A DNA stretch of 64,000 nt from Tenrec ecaudatus (GCF_050624435.1 NC_134535.1:71358494-71422493), one strand, 5' to 3'; positions 10,034-22,159 are shown, counted from the first letter of the stretch. The notes: generated from the sequence alone by a model not told the origin. Numbers and translations: made by a program.

Positions 10034-11518
10034 CTTAGCCTTCCAGAGAATTCAGGATGATTTTTGAAATGTATCAGTGCTACACCGTGTATGAAACTGT
10101 GTTTCCTGCAACAAGTCAAAGTTGAATATAAAAGCATTAATAATACGAAAATAGCCAATTTAAGAATCAAGAACAGTTGAGACCAAAATGAAAAACAATG
10201 GGTAATACTTGCCACCTTTTCCCTAATTTATTTATACCAATGACATTGGCACCATTGTGTTCTACTTATCATTTGAAAACAACATATAATTCTTATACAA
10301 AAATGTTAAGTGAAATGAGGAATTTCAAAAAACTTCCTAGATATGAGCTAGTTGCTTTAACTATACATAAATGCTTCTGAGTTTTTAAATCAACTATTTA
10401 CAAAGGCTTGGTGAATGGACGCATTCGTATGGGAGATCAGCATAGCATCTGCTTCTACTGCAATACAACTGGGAAAGCAAACTTCCCTTTGCCGTCACAA
10501 GAGTAGCATCACTTCGGTCATCAGTCACTAAGTAATTTTTATTAATAACAAAGTTAAACTTCAGAGTTGTAATTGTCAATATTGATAAGTTTAACAGTGA
10601 CACACGCTCTTGTTTAAAAGTGCTTTCCTACGGATAATGAATGATGTTGAAAGCACAGCCCTAAGAGATGCTTCTGTGTTCAAGATTGATTTAGATCCCA
10701 GAAATGTTCAAACAGGGATCAAATGAGGAACTGCTAACTTAACCTGGGTTTCAGTATTGAAAGCTTCTTGCTATTAATGTTACAGACTATATTTACATTT
10801 CCAAGTCATACAAGGGGTCTTCATAAAATTCATGGAACTGAAAGACAATGGAGTTCTTTCCCCATAAACTTTTACTCACTCAGTTATGCTCTCGGCAGCA
10901 AAGAGTTTAACCAGTAGAGGGCAGAAGTTTCAAGTGCTGCTATTTCTATGAAGCATTTTCTGCGGCTGAGCTAAAAAGGCCGTTAATAGGTTTCTGGGTT
11001 TTGTTTATTGCTTTTTGCATTCTGCTGAGGAGAAGGTGCTAAAAGAGTTGGCAGAAATCATTAAAACTCCCTCCTACTGTGAATCAGCATTACTCAGATG
11101 AGTACTCATAACAGTAACGCTCTGATCACCTCAATGTCCCAGGAAAGCAGGAATTCAACCAATTTGTATGCATGTACACCAAGATTCCAGTTTGATTTAT
11201 TTGGATGGTTCAGTAGGATCGTGAATCTCCAGGTCTTGTAAAAAGAAATTCCCTTTTAAAATTCTTTCTGAACTATAAATTTGTTTTTAAATTAATGAAG
11301 AGTTTTCAGCTAGAAATCATCTGGACTTTTAGTACATTTAGAACATTTAGTACATTTGCATATTCAATAAGATTCATCAATTATTTGCTAGCTCAGGTAC
11401 TAATGGCTACCCCTGCATTGGGGCAGGACAACCACGTTCATGAACTAATCAGCAGGTCATAATAGTTAATAATTAACAATAATCAAATAATACTCATGTA
11501 TAGTGGTTTAATAGGAGT
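10034..11518. other. Downstream flank or distal 3' UTR of SLC16A7
   Basis: No gene is seen. A motif GGGGTCTTCATAAAATTCATGG at about 10814, split here only for length, may be a mariner-type MITE remnant but lacks a clear partner end. The rest is unremarkable AT-rich sequence and could be distal 3' UTR. Confidence 0.3.
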
Positions 11519-12139
11519 TTTATTTTCTTCCTCTCTTTATCAAACTCATTTTATATATGCAAATACTTTTTATTTATGTTAGTCAACTGCATTTTTCTAA
11601 TGAAGATCACTCTAATTTTCACTCAGGTTCTTATCCCTAAAACTCACCTTGTAAAATAATCTGCCGTTAACATTTTTGTCCCCATGGACTTTTTAAAAAT
11701 ACTGTGAAAATATACTTTAAACAATATTTGTCTTTTGTTCTCCAGATATGCTTTTGCGTGTGTGTGAATCTGTGTGTGTGAGGGGAGGATTTGTTTCCTT
11801 TCAATTTGACCATACATTTTAATACCAAATCACACATGAAATGTGGAGGCAAATCATGTTATAGAATCAAACATAATTTTCCTAAATATGATCAAGACTA
11901 CCAGTCAATGGAAGACTTCAGTGTTTGCAGGTAAGCTCATTCCATGAAATTTTTTATATGCATAATCTCAAAATGTAAGCTTTTAATAATAAACATTTAA
12001 AATTTGCTATTGAAGAAAATATCATCCTTCCTTAATTTTAATTTCCCATTTCAACTAAAAACACACCCTTTCAAATATTTTGGAAAATATATACGCCTAA
12101 GAAAAGCAATAAACACTGAAATTAGAACTATACTTCTTG
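11519..12139 (-). other. SLC16A7: Probable start of SLC16A7 3' UTR with candidate poly(A) signals
   Basis: The stretch after the stop codon is AT-rich and free of recognised repeats. On the gene strand the first AATAAA hexamers are at 11574-11569 and 11524-11519, about 570 and 620 nt after the stop. ATTAAA variants occur closer, near 12042-12037 and 11987-11982. Which site is used, and how far the 3' UTR extends, cannot be decided from sequence; a much longer 3' UTR is possible. Confidence 0.35.
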
Positions 12140-12408
12140 TTAAATGTTAGTTTCCCTTTCTGAGGGCGAGTTCCTTCCTTTAGAGCTTTGGATGCTATCA
12201 GAATGAGACTTCGATGTGTTCAAAGGTTCATATGATCGGGAGTCTTGCTGCATTTTGTTTTTCCTCGCTTCTTCCAACTTCTTTTCCTTGGCGAGCAGTC
12301 TGTAATTTATGGCGTTGCCAATGAGCAGCCACAGGCTGGCGCCAACCACAATCATCCCACAGGCAATGTACATGTACGCGTACTCTCCGGTTTCATCCAC
12401 CAATTTGC
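12140..12408 (-). CDS. SLC16A7: SLC16A7 (MCT2) terminal coding exon with stop codon
   Basis: The acceptor CTCTCAG|GC lies at 12410-12409. The first two bases complete the split Gly codon from the previous exon, followed by KLVDETGEYAYMYIACG, TM12 (about exon residues 13-33) and NAINYRLLAKEKK. A hydrophilic cytoplasmic tail rich in Lys, Glu and Ser follows, ending SPSERETNI and a TAA stop at 12142-12140. The ...SERETNI terminus is characteristic of MCT2 and separates it from MCT1. It encodes 88 residues. MCT2 is a high-affinity lactate/pyruvate importer known from neurons, testis, kidney and liver and is escorted to the membrane by embigin; that is family knowledge, not visible here. The frame is intact, so there is no sign of pseudogenisation. 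Confidence 0.97.
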
Positions 12409-14418
12409 CTGAGAGACAACATAATAATAAATTTAGCAACCTTTTTATATAAATTTGCTGCCAGATGTAATGCATCACTTTGTATTATTTAATATTAAAT
12501 GAGACTTTTAATGAAAGGAAAATTATTCTTGACTTAGACTTCGACATATATGCATAGTTAAGACATGTGTAAAGCATTATATTAATCAATTTATTTTATT
12601 AAACACATGTAGTAAAATATGTAGTCACGGTATAGTACGTGCATATGTGTTTACATTTCTGCCTGTCCGCCTGTCTGAAGTATATTGTTCTACATGTGGA
12701 AATCCTCTACCCATTCCAATGCGTGCATGTGCCTTTTTCTCTTCCATGAGAGGAAAGCTCCAGTCTTTGGGAAAGGTGCAGAGGGGCTCAGAACGTTTTA
12801 AGAGTGGCTAATGTTTACTAATGCTCAGCATTGGACTGAGAACTGTATTTGAACATATCATTTATTCCTTGCAAGAGTGTAATGAAGTAATCTGTCCAGA
12901 TATACAAAGCCAGTCAGTGGCAGAATATGGACCGTAGCCAATATCGGTCAGAATCTCACATTCTTAAAAGTTCTGCAAAATGGCTTCCCCAACCTTGTAC
13001 AGCTTGGGTTGGGAAACATAAAATCAAATTAAATTTTTTAAAAAGCATATTCTCTTTTACTGCTGTATTAGTGAGAGTATAAACTGCAGCTGTTTAAGAA
13101 TCAACGATACAATATCCGTTCATTCCAAACTACGCTGTCCCTATTGTGTGCCAGACACACACTCCCAGCAGTCATCGAATGTGATAGAAACGCAGCTACT
13201 GTAAAGGTCAGAGTATTAGGAGTAGCTGCCAGCTGATATAGAATGGGAAATGGAGACATTTTGGTTACAGTCTAAGACTTTCAACACTGAGGACCTACAT
13301 TAATTGTTGCCATTGCTCCTGTTAGCAGACTTGCTTGGTAACACTGATATAGCAAGGACAGATACGGTGCTATGAAAGTGATATAAATAATATTATTCTT
13401 TTCTTCTCCCCTCTATGGATCATGAAACAGAATGTTCTGTTTTTATCAAAAGTTTTGTCATTAATAAAGTAGACTCTGAAATGCATTTGGTCAAAATAAT
13501 TCTGTGTCAAAAACACAAGGCAATTGCTCTTGTTTTACGTAACAAAGTCACCTGGCTGAGGAATAGACTAGCTACTGACTTTCACTCGACAACCCTGTTT
13601 GTTGGTATGATGCAGGCATGGCAGGCTGGCATGCTCTGGCAGGCAGAGAAAGCAACAGGTACACAGGGTTAAGGATTGGGAAGTTTGGAGTGCCTAAGAA
13701 GGAAGGCCCTGGGTAACAAAAGCCTGGAAAACCCGATGAGATGCTGTTAAAATCTCTGAGTCAGAATTGCCTCTAGGGCAGCTAATATATTAATAAGAGA
13801 CTTGTGAATATATAATGCATTATTAATGATATATTAATAACATATTAATATAACACATATACACACATGCACATAAAGATCAGAAATATTGAAAAATAGC
13901 CTTGATGGCAACTAACAAGTTCAGCAACACACACATACTTATATATTCTTATCAGTGTATTAGTATTTCTTAAGCACATTCAAAGTTCCACAGAAATCTA
14001 AAGCCATTGGCACACTGATTAAGAATATTTGAGCAGAATTATTTTGAAATTTTGGCTTATTTAAATATGCATATGAGAAGTCATCTCACCAATGATAAAA
14101 GGAAAAAAGATCGTATTTTCCTGACATTTTAAAAGAACAAAATAACAGATGTAGATAAAATTCTGACAAATATGATATTAAGTGTAGTATCACTTGAATT
14201 CTTAAAATCAGAGGGTCAAGCTGAAATTAATTTAGGTCTACAATCAATTGATTATGAAAGTTTTAAAGATATAATAAAACTTAGAATGATCAGACCATGG
14301 TCCTGTAAGCTATTAATATTTATTGTGATAATCCTTATTATTTACTGCCAAGAATATTCTCAGCTCATAAATGTTCATTGTATCCTCCATCCCTTTCCTC
14401 CATGTGAAATGGGCTTAC
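12409..14418 (-). other. SLC16A7 intron between the 813-nt and terminal exons
   Basis: A 2010-bp phase-1 intron with GT-AG ends. It is mostly unique AT-rich sequence. A degraded MIR-like segment lies near 12830-12935. A weak AfroSINE-like tail may be present near 13690-13790. A/T-rich simple sequence (TATTAATA motifs) spans about 13795-13865. No other gene is seen. Confidence 0.8.
12830..12935 (-). mobile_element. MIR-like ancient SINE (degraded)
   Basis: CATTTATTCCTTGCAAGAG, then GTCCAGATATACAAAGCCAG and CAGTGGCAGAATATGGA resemble the inverted MIR core (…ACACAGCTAGTAAGTGGCAGAG). Confidence 0.4.
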
Positions 14419-15231
14419 CAGCAAGAGGAGGGCCAAGAAGAACGGGGCAGCATTCCACAACGGTGGTAAGTCCCACAGCACTGGAAAACCGCGCAGCCCC
14501 CACAAGGTCCATGAGGGTCTCAAAGAGGATAGCGCTTACACTTCCAAATCCCAAGCCAAAGAATATGGCATATATCACCAGGCTTGTGTAATCCCCTGCC
14601 AACGGGCACAGGAGATGGCAGATTCCTGTGAACATAACTGCAAAACTGAAGAAGTACTGGATGCGGGGCCGGATAAGCTTGTGGTTTGCGATCAGTCCTA
14701 CCGAAGGCCTGGCAAACATATCCACGAAGGCCATAACAGACAGCAAAAACGCGGCGGAATACTCATCAATGCCCTGGTCCTTGGCATAAGGAGCCAAGAA
14801 TATAACAGGGGCAAAAAAACCCAGAAACATGATCACATTTCCAGATAGATATATAAGAAAGCCCCTGTGCTTAAAGAGGGTGAAATCTAAATACTTAGTA
14901 AGCTTTTCCATACTTGATTTTTTCTTGTGGCTTTTCTTCAGACCTGATTCTTCCCCTCTTATGACAATCTTATTTTTAGATTTGGTTTGTCTGGGTCCGA
15001 CAGGTCGCATGAGGGACCCAGCCACACAGGCATTCAAAAATATGCCTCCCAAAATCAAGAAACTTCCTTTCCAGCCATAATTATTAAAAAGAAACTGATT
15101 GAAAGGAGCCAATGTACTTAAGAACACAGGACTTCCTGCCATGGCCAATCCATTTGCCATGGGTCGTTTCTTTAAGAAGTATTTGCCAATTATCGTTAAG
15201 GCAGGTTGCAGATTGAAGGCTAATCCTAAAC
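14419..15231 (-). CDS. SLC16A7: SLC16A7 (MCT2) large central coding exon, 813 nt
   Basis: The exon encodes 270 full codons plus a split Gly at each end, with no stop or frameshift. The acceptor is CTTTTTCAG|GT (AG at 15233-15232) and the donor is CTTGCTG|GTAAGC (GT at 14418-14417). Exon-relative landmarks: TM4 about 1-16; the MCT family motif [17 protein letters not shown] at 18-34 leading into TM5; TM6 about 56-75; a lysine-rich cytoplasmic loop about 76-120 (KKSHKKKSS); TM7-TM8 about 123-180 with FVDMFARP. Asp171 and Arg175 of that motif match the TM8 Asp/Arg pair that family studies implicate in proton and substrate coupling. TM10 lies at about 217-236, and TM11 at about 250-272 ends in VLLGPPLAG. 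The central loop is the most divergent part, as is usual in this family. The exon reads as a functional, constrained coding sequence. Confidence 0.97.
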
Positions 15232-16251
15232 CTGAAAAAGAGCAAAACAAAAGCAAAGTAGAGCCAACTGCAAACACACATACGCACACGACTCACAAAA
15301 GACACTCAGGTGGTAAGGTTGAACCAACAATGCAACTGCGTGGGAACATTTGTGGTGACCACAAACATAAATGGAATTTTTTAATGCAAATTTCCCATAC
15401 CTGGACATTGATATTACACTTTAATGCCATCTTAAACCACACACATGAAACTACTCACTTCTATTAATACTTGAATAATCAACCACAAAATAGGCTGAAA
15501 CTAGGGCAACGTAAATTCTTAATTAAAATCTAATTCTACAGATTAATTTATCTCTCAATTACACATTTACACACAAAGATGTATCAGAAATAGAGCTCTT
15601 CCTTGGAGGCAAGGACTCATCTAAAAGGTTGAATGCCTTATTTTACTGTCAGAGTAGAACGAATGCAATCAGACTAACAACCATCCTGGGAAACAACCTG
15701 ACACCTCACCAGAGACAGTTATTCCAATACCATGAAAATAATTTTAAAAAGAGAAATCAATTTACATAGTCCACATATGAAGATGCACACGGTTGTTAAA
15801 GTAGAGAATGTGTCCAGGGAAACAAGCTTATCTGAGGGATTAAAGTTGATTGTTAGTGAGTGAGATGTTTCCACTCTCTTTAGGAGCTGTGATGGTGGCT
15901 TGGTTAGGCCAAAAGCCATGGCTCTGAAACCACCCACCACTTCACTGGAAAAGATTTGGCCAACTGCTTCATAAAGATCACAGGGTGGGACCCTTGATTG
16001 GGCAGTTCTTCTCAACTTTCGGGGTGGCTATCAGTACAAATGGACTTGATGGTAATGAAAGGGGACTCTGTGGTAGTGGATGTTACCTTTTAGAAATGAA
16101 GCACCGCTTCAGCACCCCAAGTTTCCATTTGTTAATAATGACAAAAGGTTGCTTTACAAAGTACACACAGTGACTCAATAGAAGCTGCTCTTTTGTCTGT
16201 CTTCGTCTAGGCATTAATCTGTATCAGTTTGGGGGCACATGAACTGAGAAA

Positions 16252-16440
16252 GGAGCTTGGGGTGCAATCTGGGTAAGCACTAACGGCTAACTGCAAGGTA
16301 GGTAGTTCAAACCCACCAGCTGTTCTACAGGAGAAAGATGAAGCTGTTCCCTCTCTTGGAATTTTGCAAACTTGGGAACAATTATAGGGGTTGCTATGAG
16401 TCAGAACAAACTCAAATGGCAGTGGGTTTGGTTAAAGGTT
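16252..16440 (+). mobile_element. AfroSINE
   Basis: GCTAACTGCAAGGTAGGTAG, TTCAAACCCACCAGC, AGGAGAAAGATGAAGC and the tail GGTTGCTATGAGTCAGAAC then GGCAGTGGGTTTGG. Confidence 0.9.
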
Positions 16441-17504
16441 ATGGTATGGATTAAGGCACAAATCTTTATTAAAAAATTTACAGAAATTGAGACTGTGTTG
16501 TTAAGCAGTTAATTACTAAGGTTCTTGGACCCACGGGTTTTGATATAGAGACGTACTCTTGTAAATGCAAACAGTGTCTATGAGGAAAAGAGCCCCTAAA
16601 AGTTGGCCCAAAGCAAGCATATGCTTTGGGGAAATGACAGGCCAATGGATTCTTAGATTCTATCTCAGCCACAGCTGAGTGCCAGTATCATTTACAATAT
16701 TCTAGACTCTGACAATGCCTAGATATAAAATGATTCTCCTCTACAAGGTCAAAAGGTGTTTTCCCATGTTAAACGAATAGGGGAGTTTAGGTAAATTATA
16801 AAGAGGATGATTTTAATTAATATCATTGTTGTTTACAATATTAACTTATCTTTTTCATTAAATACAACATAAGCCTATTGTGGTTAGATTGATTTAACAT
16901 CACTACAAAAGAGAACTCTATTTACTTTTCTGTCCATAAACATAGGGGGGAAATTAGTCTCTTTAATATCTTGAAATCTAATTTTTCTTGAAACATTGAA
17001 TATAGTTTAAAAGGTATTTATTATTGATGTTAATAAAAATGGCTCTAAATTGATAGGTGAATAGAGTAAATAAACAAAAATGAGAATGTCTGACGTGTCT
17101 ACAGTGAGAAACTATGAAGTGACAGTATGTCATTTCAAAATATTTGTATTATCTGTAAATATGTCTCACAGAACTTTTCACCTAGTGCAATATCACTCAA
17201 GGAAGACATATCATCATAGGGTCCCATTACTGAGAAAAACACAGCAATGACCTTATTGTTAAAGTTTTAAAAGTACACAAATGATACATCATATTTTGGC
17301 AACATTTAAAACATGAGTGAAAAGAAAATAAGTCATGAAAAATCATTTTTTTGAAGTTAAGCTATTTATATACAAAAAAGTTTGTATCAATCATACCATA
17401 ACAATGAAGGGTCAAGTGAAACTCGAAAAGCAACACAACAAAAAACTAACAACAACAACACAGCCATCAAAGTTATTTTATTTTTTGACATTTATAAGAT
17501 AGCC

Positions 17505-17945
17505 AGGGTATTTTCAATGGCCTCATATGCATGTGAAAGTTGATCGCTGAATAAGGAAGACCAAAGAATGATTGATGCACTTGAATTATGACACTGGTGA
17601 AGAGTATTCAAACTACCATGGACTGCTAAAAGGACAAATTTGTTTTGGAAGAAGTATAGCCAGAATGCTCTTTAGAGGAGAAGATTGTGAGACTAATCTC
17701 ATGTACTTTGTACATGTTGCCAAGAGCGATCGATCTCTGGAGAAGGACATCATGCTTGGTAAAATGGCGGGGTTACCGAAAGAGAGGAAGATGCTTAATC
17801 AGTTGGATTAGCTCAATGGCTATAGCAATGGGCTCAAGCATGAGAACAATTGTAAGGGTGGCCCAAGATTGGGCAGTGTTTTATTCTGTTGGGCAATGGA
17901 TTGCTATGGGCCAGAAGCAACAAGATAGCATCTAACAACAACAGG
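17505..17945 (+). mobile_element. RTE/BovB LINE, 3' end
   Basis: GGTATTTTCAATGGCCTCAT, ATGCATGTGAAAGTTG, ACCATGGACTGCTAAAAGGA, CCAGAATGCTC and GAGAAGGACATCATGCTTGG are the diagnostic C-terminal RTE/BovB order, ending in ATCTAACAACAACAG. The copy is truncated and carries stops. Confidence 0.9.
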
Positions 17946-17978
17946 ATAACACATAAGTAAAGAGGGACATTTTCCAAA

Positions 17979-18163
17979 AGCCAAACTCGCTGATGCGGAG
18001 TCTATTCTAACTCATACCAACCCTGTAGGATGTAGTAGAAAGTCCTCTATGGGCTTTCCACACTGTATATCTTTATGGGAACAGAAAGTCTCATCTTTCT
18101 CCCTGAGTGGCTGGTTTCGAACTGCTGACCCTTCAGTTAGCAACCTAACACATAAACCAGGAG
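17979..18163 (-). mobile_element. AfroSINE, inverted
   Basis: AGTCTATTCTAACTCATACC, CTCATCTTTCTCCCTGAGTG, TTTCGAACTGCTGACCCTTC and AGTTAGCAACC in inverse order. Confidence 0.9.
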
Positions 18164-18351
18164 TGAAATTTTTAAAAAGTTGTTTCCTTTTTGATGGTTA
18201 TAGGACATCACATAACATGTTAGATAATATGGTGTTGTTTCTTGAAATGAGTTTGCTAGACCACTCTACTTAATATTTTGATACATTAGCATAAAACACT
18301 CTATATTGTATTTGATATAAAAGTAAATTCAAAGAATGTCAGTTAATATTC

Positions 18352-18566
18352 TTTTTTTAATCATTTTATTAGGAGCTCATACAACTCTTGTCACAATCCA
18401 TACATACATCAACTGTGTAAAGCACATCTATACATTCACTGCCTCATCATTCTCAAAATATTTGCTCTCCACTTAAGCCCCTGGCATCGGCTCCTGATTT
18501 TACCCCTCCCTCACTTCCTGCTCCCCCCTCCCTCAAGAACCCAGAAAATTTATAAATTATTATTCT
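18352..18566 (-). mobile_element. L1 3' tail beside an SLC16A7 splice donor
   Basis: The inverted L1 end reads TTTAATCATTTTATTAGGAG, CATACATACATCAACTG, TTTGCTCTCCACTTAAGCCC and ends in homology near TATAAATTATTATTC. It lies in the same orientation as SLC16A7, with its 5' edge about 38 bp from the donor at 18604. It belongs to the younger tail type (AATAAAATGATT). Confidence 0.9.
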
Positions 18567-18604
18567 ATGTAAAACAAAAAAATTGAAAACAAATCTTGAC
18601 TTAC

Positions 18605-18748
18605 CTCCAATGAATCCCACGGTGAGGTAAAGCTCTATAACACTGGTGCTAAAAGATGCACTGACCATTCCCAAACAGCACAGTAAACCTCCTACTATCA
18701 CCACTGGACGGCTGCCGTATTTATTCACCAAGATGCTACTTATGGGAC
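18605..18748 (-). CDS. SLC16A7: SLC16A7 (MCT2) internal coding exon, 144 nt
   Basis: This exon encodes about 48 residues of a proton-coupled monocarboxylate (lactate, pyruvate, ketone body) transporter of the plasma membrane, including [18 protein letters not shown] and the following hydrophobic segment, roughly TM2-TM3. The acceptor is a pyrimidine-rich tract ending CTTCAG at 18754-18749 and the donor is GGAG|GTAAGT at 18604, a strong consensus. The exon begins in phase 1 (the GT of a split Gly codon) and ends with one base of a split Gly codon that joins the next exon as GGT. The VNKYGSRPV block after TM2 is typical of MCT1/MCT2. The preceding coding exon, with the ATG and the WGW motif of TM1, is not in the window. 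A 3' L1 fragment ends about 38 bp downstream of the donor. Identity as MCT2 rather than MCT1 rests on the whole three-exon protein and its C-terminus. Confidence 0.95.
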
Positions 18749-19854
18749 CTGAAGCAGAGTGAGGAGAGAGAAAGCTTCGGTTACTGGGTTGGTTGCTTAC
18801 ACCTACTACTCACACACCGAACAGTTCACTATCCAACTACTTTGTGCATCACCAATATCAAGCTCTGAGGCCAGAATAATGCTGACTGTGATGCTTGAGG
18901 TCATGTGTCAACTTGTCAGGGCCCTGAGTCTCTGTCTTGGCAGTTACGTGATATGATTTGACAGGTATATAATGATGTAGTCATCCTCCATTTGAAATCA
19001 GATGTAGCTATCTTTCATTTCCATGTAAGGTTGGTTTTAATGACCTGTTCTTTGGAGCCTACCCACGTCAATAACTGAGGAGTAGATATACTTACTTTAA
19101 GAACAATTATTTGTGAAAGTTTAGAAAACACACATTTTAATGGTGAAAAAGCATGATGAGCACTTTTTATTACTTCACAAATAATCAGTTTGAATTGCTC
19201 CCATTAATCATGTACATGAAAACACAGGAAATTAAACAATAAATTAGATTTAACACTTGGTTCACTTTTGATGGGAATCATTCAAATTTTAATACAGGTT
19301 TTTCAAATACCTTAGTGAGAAAGGAAAAATAGAATTGATTAGTTTTACTTAATCATTAAATTTAGCAAAAGAAGTTTCATAAAATTCCAACTGATTCCTT
19401 TCTTACATTTTCTAAAGCCATTAAATGAACCCAGTTTTACTAAAATGTAACATGTTTTGGGAAATCTTCAGTTTAAAAATGAATTAGCTGATTCATACAA
19501 AGGATAAACAATAAACACTATAATTTCCGTATATTATAATCTAGAAGAGCATAAGCCATCCATCAACGATTTTAGGAATTGTGACGGAGGTGGTGATACA
19601 TTCTAGAATGTAAGTAGCAATTTAAAGGCTTTTATCAACTACTTGGATAAAAGTGCCTTTTCACAGTATTGCTTTTATGTGCACATTGTTTTTTCCGCAG
19701 CACTTCAATAATGAAAAAATGGATTAATTGCTACATCTTATAAATTAGCCCACTTAAATGGCATAAATTTAAAATTTAACATAGTATATGAAGCACAGCC
19801 TAATTTTCAAGGTGTGGCAAACAACTAGTATCTGTACAGCACACATCAGCTGTT
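18749..19854. other. Intron, no recognised feature
   Basis: AT-rich sequence upstream of the 144-nt exon; nothing else is recognised. Confidence 0.4.
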
Positions 19855-20345
19855 CCCTCGCCCTCTTGGTAATTACATAATCTGGTGTCAATCTGAGTAT
19901 TCAGAGTGAAGGGATGGAGTCTGCTTTGTCATTCAGATCGTAGCCAATGAGGCCACTGTTTGGGCGTGGCCTTCTCTTGAGGATTCTGGGAACTCGTGTA
20001 TCCTCCTTGGAGGCTGGAGGCACACTCTCTCTGCTCACTCCCTGGGAGACATTGCAGCTGAGGAGCCATGTGGAGATCCCTGCCAGCGCTGAGATGTTTA
20101 CAAGACTTCCCACCCACTGGCTGCTGATCTGCCTGCATTTGGTGTCATTGCTTGTGTTTCGTGAGTCTGAAGAGGACTTTATAGAATGCTATCAAACATA
20201 TGGGTTAATATCGGACTTATTGACTTGATCTGGACTTGGCTGGGATCTTTTCTCAATATTCAACTGCTCTTGTACATAAAGCTCTCTTTTATACACATAT
20301 GAGTGTCTCTATGCACTTGTTTCTCTAGTCTATCCAGACTAACAA
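19855..20345 (+). mobile_element. ~490-bp TG...CA repeat, copy 1 (LTR-like, family unidentified)
   Basis: The shared order is TTACATAATCTGGTGTCAAT, CCAATGAGGCCACTG, CTCCTTGGAGGCTGG, CCATGTGGAGATCCCTGCCA, TCTGAAGAGGACTTTATAGA, GGACTTGATCTGGACTTGGC... and the end TCTAGTCTATCCAGACTAAC. Other copies begin TGTGGTAGTTAC and end ACTAACACA. The TG...CA ends and a TATAAAG motif near the 3' end suggest a solo LTR of MaLR/ERVL type, but no clear 5-bp duplication was found. Confidence 0.6.
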
Positions 20346-21274
20346 ATTCTCCCTTCACTATCAGGATGGAGGGAAATCACTAATAGAAATATTCTGAAGA
20401 GCTTGCTTTTAAAATTATTCTATTTTTTATGATGAAATGCAGGCTCTAATTTTAAAAAGTAATTCTACTTAAAACTTTAATACTTTAGTTAAATGATTTC
20501 CTATAATGAAACTATTTACATAACTAATATGTAATATTTATCTAGCAAAATGAGCACCATTGAGAGCAGAGTGATCTATTGCACTCACCAAAGCTCTTTA
20601 TCCTTTACTATTAAATGCTGATAGGAGGTCATAAAACAGCCCTACTTTATAATAGTGGTTGCCCAAACGAAAGATTTTGATATAGAATAAATGTCATTTA
20701 TTTGGTAAAAAACTATCTTGTCGTCATGGTATAAAGGAAAAGACCATTATTTTTTCATTTTATTGATGATTTGGTTAATCATATTGAGGAGAAAGAAGAA
20801 ACTGAGATTAAATGAATGCATGACCATCCCAGGACAGCTGCTAGACTCGAAAGTGCCCCCACTGACCAATCTGAGGCATGTCAAAATTAAATCCCTAAGT
20901 CCGTTCCTTCATTTATTATTTCAATTGCTGAGAAAGTCTACTCAACATGAGCTTTTCATGTAATCATGATGCTTAATAAATAGATATGCTCCCTCCTAAA
21001 AGAAAAATTGCTACCTGCCTAGAATTATAGCTAAACGGTAACTGCATAGAGGAAAAGTATTATTCATCAATATTTTGTTCTATTTGCTTGTCAAGAGGTT
21101 AAAGAGGAGGGTAGCAAACAGCACGGAAAATGAGTAATATCTTATTACTAAAAGCTTAAACAAAACCAGACTGTACCTAAACTAGACTGATATACCCACT
21201 TACTTCTTTTGATGCATATTAATATCTACCCCAGAGTGTTTAGAGTCAGGGATAGGAGCTATTTTCATGCTAGG
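20346..21274. other. Intron, no recognised feature
   Basis: AT-rich sequence with nothing recognised. Confidence 0.4.
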
Positions 21275-21352
21275 TATGGAACTGAGTCAATGTGGACTTA
21301 CAGTGACAACGTCGGACAGGGTGGAACTGCCCCTGTGGGTTTCCTGAGATGT
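21275..21352 (-). mobile_element. AfroSINE fragment, inverted
   Basis: GGACAGGGTGGAACTGCCCC and TGTGGGTTTCCTGAGATGTA are the inverted middle of the SINE; the rest is missing. Confidence 0.7.
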
Positions 21353-21589
21353 AACAGTTGATTAAATTTAGGGTCAAAGTGATGAATGTATCTGTTCAAA
21401 GTCACATCCATATTCAGTGGTAGGATGTGGGTGTGGACCTAGGTTCATCTGGTTATACCAGCTGTACTTTAAAAAAAAACTAAAAAGCTATTTATTAATT
21501 TTAAGTGTTCAATAGGATACTATTAAAAAGAAAATGTAGCATCTCCTAATGTAAAGTTAATAATTGACAATGGCTTCTGGTGAAGGTAT

Positions 21590-21945
21590 CTCTTTTATTA
21601 TTATTAAATACTTTTATTGAGGGTTCTTACATCTCTTATCACAATCCATACATTCATCCAGTGTGTCTAGCACATGTGCACATAGGCCGCCATCATTATT
21701 TTCAAAGCATTCTCTTCCCACTTGAGCTCCTGGTATCAGCTCCCCATTTCATCCCCCTCTCTACCCCCACCCACCTACCCTCAAGAAACCTTGATGATAT
21801 AGATTATTATTTTCATATCTTACATTGTCCTCCATTGCCCCACACACAATTTTTGGTTGTTCGCCCCCTGGGAGGGGGTTCTAGGTTGATCCTTGTGATT
21901 GATTGCCCCTTTCTCCCCCCACCCTCCCCTAATCCTCTGGTATAC
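21590..21945 (-). mobile_element. L1 3' end, older tail type
   Basis: TACTTTTATTGAGGGTTCTT, ATCACAATCCATACATTC and TCTTCCCACTTGAGCTCCTG complement the tail of the element ending at 6035, not the younger CTAATAAAATGATT type. It is 5'-truncated near 21945. Confidence 0.85.
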
Positions 21946-22159
21946 TTTTAGCTGCTGTATGGAAAGAATTAGCATAGAAAACTGCTATCCACTAGGACAA
22001 AATGGTGAGCCTTTATGGGGCTGCATAAATGAATGTGGGATTCACAAAGAATTTTTCAACAGCAAACATTTTCTGAATGAGCAACGACCTTCAATTTTTC
22101 AAAAGCAACTCTGACCTTTGGCTATGACCTCTCTAAGCATTCTTCTGCCATTTGGTACC

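Larger units (their letters stand above)
15232..18604 (-). other. SLC16A7 intron between the 144-nt and 813-nt exons
   Basis: A 3373-bp phase-1 intron with GT-AG ends. It contains an AfroSINE (16252-16440), a BovB 3' end (17505-17945), an inverted AfroSINE (17979-18163) and an L1 tail (18352-18566), all listed separately. The stretches 15235-16250 and 16441-17500 are AT-rich and I see no other feature in them. Confidence 0.8.

Noticed and set aside
10812-10890. Mariner-type MITE (GGGTCTTCATAAAATTCATG)
   Set aside because: Only one end is convincing; no complementary terminus or TA duplication was seen.
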